From the NCBI GenBank assembly GCA_030426345.1, contig JAUHYU010000025.1:1-54555 (forward strand): DNA of 54,555 nt, written 5' to 3'. The notes beneath the pieces were generated by a model. That model saw only the letters and a program-made list of their open reading frames with translations. It was not told the origin of the DNA and did no database searches. Positions 52,436-54,555 of this stretch are shown here, in pieces (the stretch's first letter is position 1; every line of letters begins with the position of its first letter). Source of the DNA: Bacteroidia bacterium. GTDB taxonomy: Bacteria; Bacteroidota; Bacteroidia; Cytophagales; Cyclobacteriaceae. The translations under genes were made by a program, and so were the position numbers.

Positions 52436-53380
52436 ATGACACTAAATCAGTTTGCTTATTTTGTGGCGATTGAAAATGACAAGAGCTTTTCTAAGGCGGC
52501 AAGACAAATGCACGTCACGCAGCCGGCATTGACCACACAGATAAAATTATTGGAAGAGGAACTGGGAGTTCAGTTGCTTGATCGAGGCAGAAAGCCTGTG
52601 GTGCTTACTGATGCCGGAACGATCTTATTAGGGCAGGCTAAAAAGGTTTTGCAGGAGATAAATCGAACCAAGAACTTGATCAACAATTTTTCCAACAGGC
52701 TGGATGGAAACTTGAGATTGGGCATTATTCCTACTTTGGGGCCTTATCTCGCGCCTTTGTTTTTGGACAAGTTCTTGTCAAAGTATCATGAGGTTTCTTT
52801 GAGCATAAAAGAGGCCATAACCCATGACATCATTTCCCTGCTTAGATCAGGCAAGCTTGATGCAGGCATTATTTCCACGCCCATTTCCCATTCAGATATT
52901 ATTTCCACTCCAATGTTTTACGAGAGATTTTATCTTTATTCTTCTGTGCCTTTGCACCGGAGTGATCAGGTTCCGATCAAGAAAAGTGCCCTAAAATCCA
53001 TGGATTTGTGGATGCTTAGCGAAGGAAATTGCTTTCGCGATCAGGCGGAGGATGTTTGTCTCTTGGATCATAATAAAAAGAAATCCATGAACTTATCCTT
53101 TGAGAGCAGCTCGATTGCATCGCTGATGCGTATTGTAGAGATGAAGAAAGGAGCTACGCTGATCCCCGAACTCGCCACACTAAACTTAAATACAGAACAG
53201 GAGGAATATCTATATGATTTTGAATCGCCAGTTCCGGCAAGGGAAATTAGTTTGGTGGTTTCTAGAAATTACGTACAGAAAAACCTCGTTGCTAAGCTCA
53301 TCGAAGAAATTGTGCAGAATATTCCTGCGTCATTACTCCACCTCGAAGGGAAGTATAAGGTGGAAACAATTTTAAGTTAA
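52436..53380 (+). CDS. oxyR: OxyR-like LysR regulator
   Basis: The LysR HTH is LNQFAYFVAIENDKSFSKAARQMHVTQPALTTQIKLLEEELGVQLLDR. The sensing segment EGNCFRDQAEDVC places Cys199 and Cys208, the same numbers and CX8C spacing as the peroxide-sensing pair of E. coli OxyR. It is divergent from dps, the classic OxyR target. The DNA of its coding region contains a copy of the 23-bp family (52982-53004, encoding part of SALKSMD). Confidence 0.94.
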   Translation: MTLNQFAYFVAIENDKSFSKAARQMHVTQPALTTQIKLLEEELGVQLLDRGRKPVVLTDAGTILLGQAKKVLQEINRTKNLINNFSNRLDGNLRLGIIPTLGPYLAPLFLDKFLSKYHEVSLSIKEAITHDIISLLRSGKLDAGIISTPISHSDIISTPMFYERFYLYSSVPLHRSDQVPIKKSALKSMDLWMLSEGNCFRDQAEDVCLLDHNKKKSMNLSFESSSIASLMRIVEMKKGATLIPELATLNLNTEQEEYLYDFESPVPAREISLVVSRNYVQKNLVAKLIEEIVQNIPASLLHLEGKYKVETILS

Positions 53381-53387
53381 AAATCAT

Positions 53388-54302
53388 TTACTTGTTGCTC
53401 GCATTGAACAATTTTTCCTTTTCTTCCTTGGTAAGGCTGTCGTAGCCCCGCTCTGAGATTTTGTCCAAAATTTTGTCAATTTCTTCCTGGCTAAAACTCT
53501 TTTCTTTGGATACAGGAGTTGATGATGATTTGGTAGATGATGATTTTTTCTGCCGGTGGCTCACCTTTATTTTTGAGCTTTTCACAAAAAAACTCTTTAT
53601 AAATTCCATGGATGTGAATACCCACCTGCCCAGTTCATTGCCTTTCATAAGTTGCTTGGCATATACAAAACCGAGGAGTGCTCCGCCAAGATGGGCCAGA
53701 TTTCCTCCGGCATTGTCGCCAACACTTCCCAAAAAGGAAAAAAACAGGTAAATACCCACCAAGTATTTTATTTTGACCGGACCAAAAAACAAAAGGAAAA
53801 ACCGATGCTCTGGCCAGTAAGTGGCCGTGGCTACAGAAACGGCATATACAGCAGCAGAGGCACCCACCATCCCATCAAACATATTGATGCGATCGGCATA
53901 AAATGGAATGAGATTATACGCCAATAAATAGGTAGCTCCACCGGCAATGGCACCCATCACGTAGAGATTGATGAGTTTTTGAGATCCGAGAAAATCGACA
54001 AAGACTTTTCCAAACCAATACAATACCAGCATATTCATGATAATATGCCACATATTGCTGAAGCTATGCGCAAAAGCATAAGTGACGATCGTCCATGGCC
54101 TAAAGATGAATTCTTCGAATGGTGCAGGAATGGTAAACTGCTTATATGCAAATGTAAATAGGGAATCCGCACCGATAATGCTGGAGATAACAGCTAAAAC
54201 GCCAAGAGTCACAAATACAACTATATTTATGATGATGAGCTGCATCAACCCATTATTGGGTCTTTGCCAAGCGTTCTTAAAATCGTCAATGATAGTATTC
54301 AT
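53388..54302 (-). CDS. Rhomboid-family intramembrane serine protease
   Basis: Six or seven helices are seen. The catalytic Ser149 is in GMVGASAAVYA and His204 in GNLAHLGGALLGF; the helix-2 HxxxN is WHIIMN (His86, Asn90). The C-terminal cytosolic tail of about 80 residues is rich in Lys and Ser and ends in a short helical domain (SFSQEEIDKILDKISERGYDSLTKEEKEKLF) common in Bacteroidota rhomboids. It follows a second rhomboid gene on the same strand. Confidence 0.94.
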   Translation of the reverse strand: MNTIIDDFKNAWQRPNNGLMQLIIINIVVFVTLGVLAVISSIIGADSLFTFAYKQFTIPAPFEEFIFRPWTIVTYAFAHSFSNMWHIIMNMLVLYWFGKVFVDFLGSQKLINLYVMGAIAGGATYLLAYNLIPFYADRINMFDGMVGASAAVYAVSVATATYWPEHRFFLLFFGPVKIKYLVGIYLFFSFLGSVGDNAGGNLAHLGGALLGFVYAKQLMKGNELGRWVFTSMEFIKSFFVKSSKIKVSHRQKKSSSTKSSSTPVSKEKSFSQEEIDKILDKISERGYDSLTKEEKEKLFNASNK

Positions 54303-54331
54303 ACTAACTGCTTTCTTTAATTCTAATTATA

Positions 54332-54555
54332 CTAAAAAAACTGCTTACGGTCTTTTTGCCATATTTTTATTAATATAAATGCGACCAGCATTCCGCTGAG
54401 ATGCGCGAAGTGCGCTACATTGTCTCCTGCGGCTCGCTGTATACCGCTAAAAAGCTCGAAAATTCCATAGATGGCCACAAAATACTTTGCCTTCATGGGA
54501 ATGGGAGGGAATAGCAGCATCAGTTTTGTATTTGGAAAAAGCATTCCAAAAGCCA
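54332..54555 (-). CDS. Rhomboid protease, C-terminal part (5' end outside the window)
   Basis: The frame is open to the window edge and reads AFGMLFPNTKLMLLFPPIPMKAKYFVAIYGIFELFSG, then GDNVAHFAHLSGMLVAFILIKIW, the last helices of a rhomboid with the catalytic His in HFAHLSG. The Ser motif would lie upstream outside the window. It precedes the other rhomboid gene by 29 bp; tandem rhomboids are common in this phylum. Confidence 0.88.
   Translation of the reverse strand, partial: AFGMLFPNTKLMLLFPPIPMKAKYFVAIYGIFELFSGIQRAAGDNVAHFAHLSGMLVAFILIKIWQKDRKQFF

Noticed and set aside
1-54555. CRISPR array or complete insertion sequence
   Set aside because: No regularly spaced repeats and no intact transposase or integrase gene were found on either strand.

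Overview
The window looks like a chromosomal segment of a Bacteroidota bacterium, most likely a marine or soil member of the order Cytophagales. The evidence is an AT-rich composition, a T9SS C-terminal sorting domain protein, TAnnTTTG-type promoter boxes, few Shine-Dalgarno sequences, a LytTR two-component pair, PorT-like and alginate-export-like outer-membrane barrels, and Bacteroidota-style pectin lyase and DUF1593 genes. The exact genus cannot be fixed from the sequence alone.

Layout. 1-4.9 kb: tail of an unknown gene, then an operon of a periplasmic adaptor (HlyD type), a secreted protein made of three similar repeats, a LytS-like sensor kinase and a LytTR response regulator. 4.9-11.8 kb: a pectin-type polysaccharide cluster that alternates DUF1593 proteins with PL10 and PL1 pectate lyases, but has no SusC/SusD pair. 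12-18 kb: accessory region with a secreted TIM-barrel protein, an AbiE type IV toxin-antitoxin module with a clear operator, an 18-bp copy of a tRNA-Arg 3' end, gene debris and a PIN-domain protein. 18-28 kb: a PQQ-type sugar dehydrogenase, then a TetR-controlled operon for an outer-membrane barrel, an ABC ATPase, three FtsX/LolE-like permeases and a LolA-like protein, then an amidase and a DCC protein. 28-32 kb: alginate-export-like barrel plus nrfHA for nitrite reduction to ammonium. 32-46.8 kb: largely housekeeping genes (acyl-CoA ligase, enoyl-CoA hydratase, class IV aminotransferase, secreted nuclease, AraC regulator, elbB, DUF1080, HSDR_N nuclease, Crp-type regulator, TIGR04282 transferase, asnS, rpoN, PAP2-like, PorT-like). 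46.9-48.2 kb: tRNA-Arg(ACG) followed by a decayed CHC2/Toprim primase-like gene, the scar of a mobile element. 48.4-50.3 kb: arsenic locus arsR-arsM-arsC on the minus strand. 50.8-54.6 kb: aldo/keto reductase, the divergent dps/oxyR pair and two rhomboid proteases.

The most striking unexplained signal is a dispersed 23-bp element with consensus AAAAAGC-N5-AAATCCATGAA. I count about 14 good copies, mostly between genes, in both orientations and often as facing pairs. It is not self-complementary and has no function I know. A second notable signal links the AbiE region to the tRNA-Arg gene: an identical 18-bp att-like sequence lies 33.7 kb away in inverted orientation. Predicted operators were found for AbiEi, TetR and ArsR.
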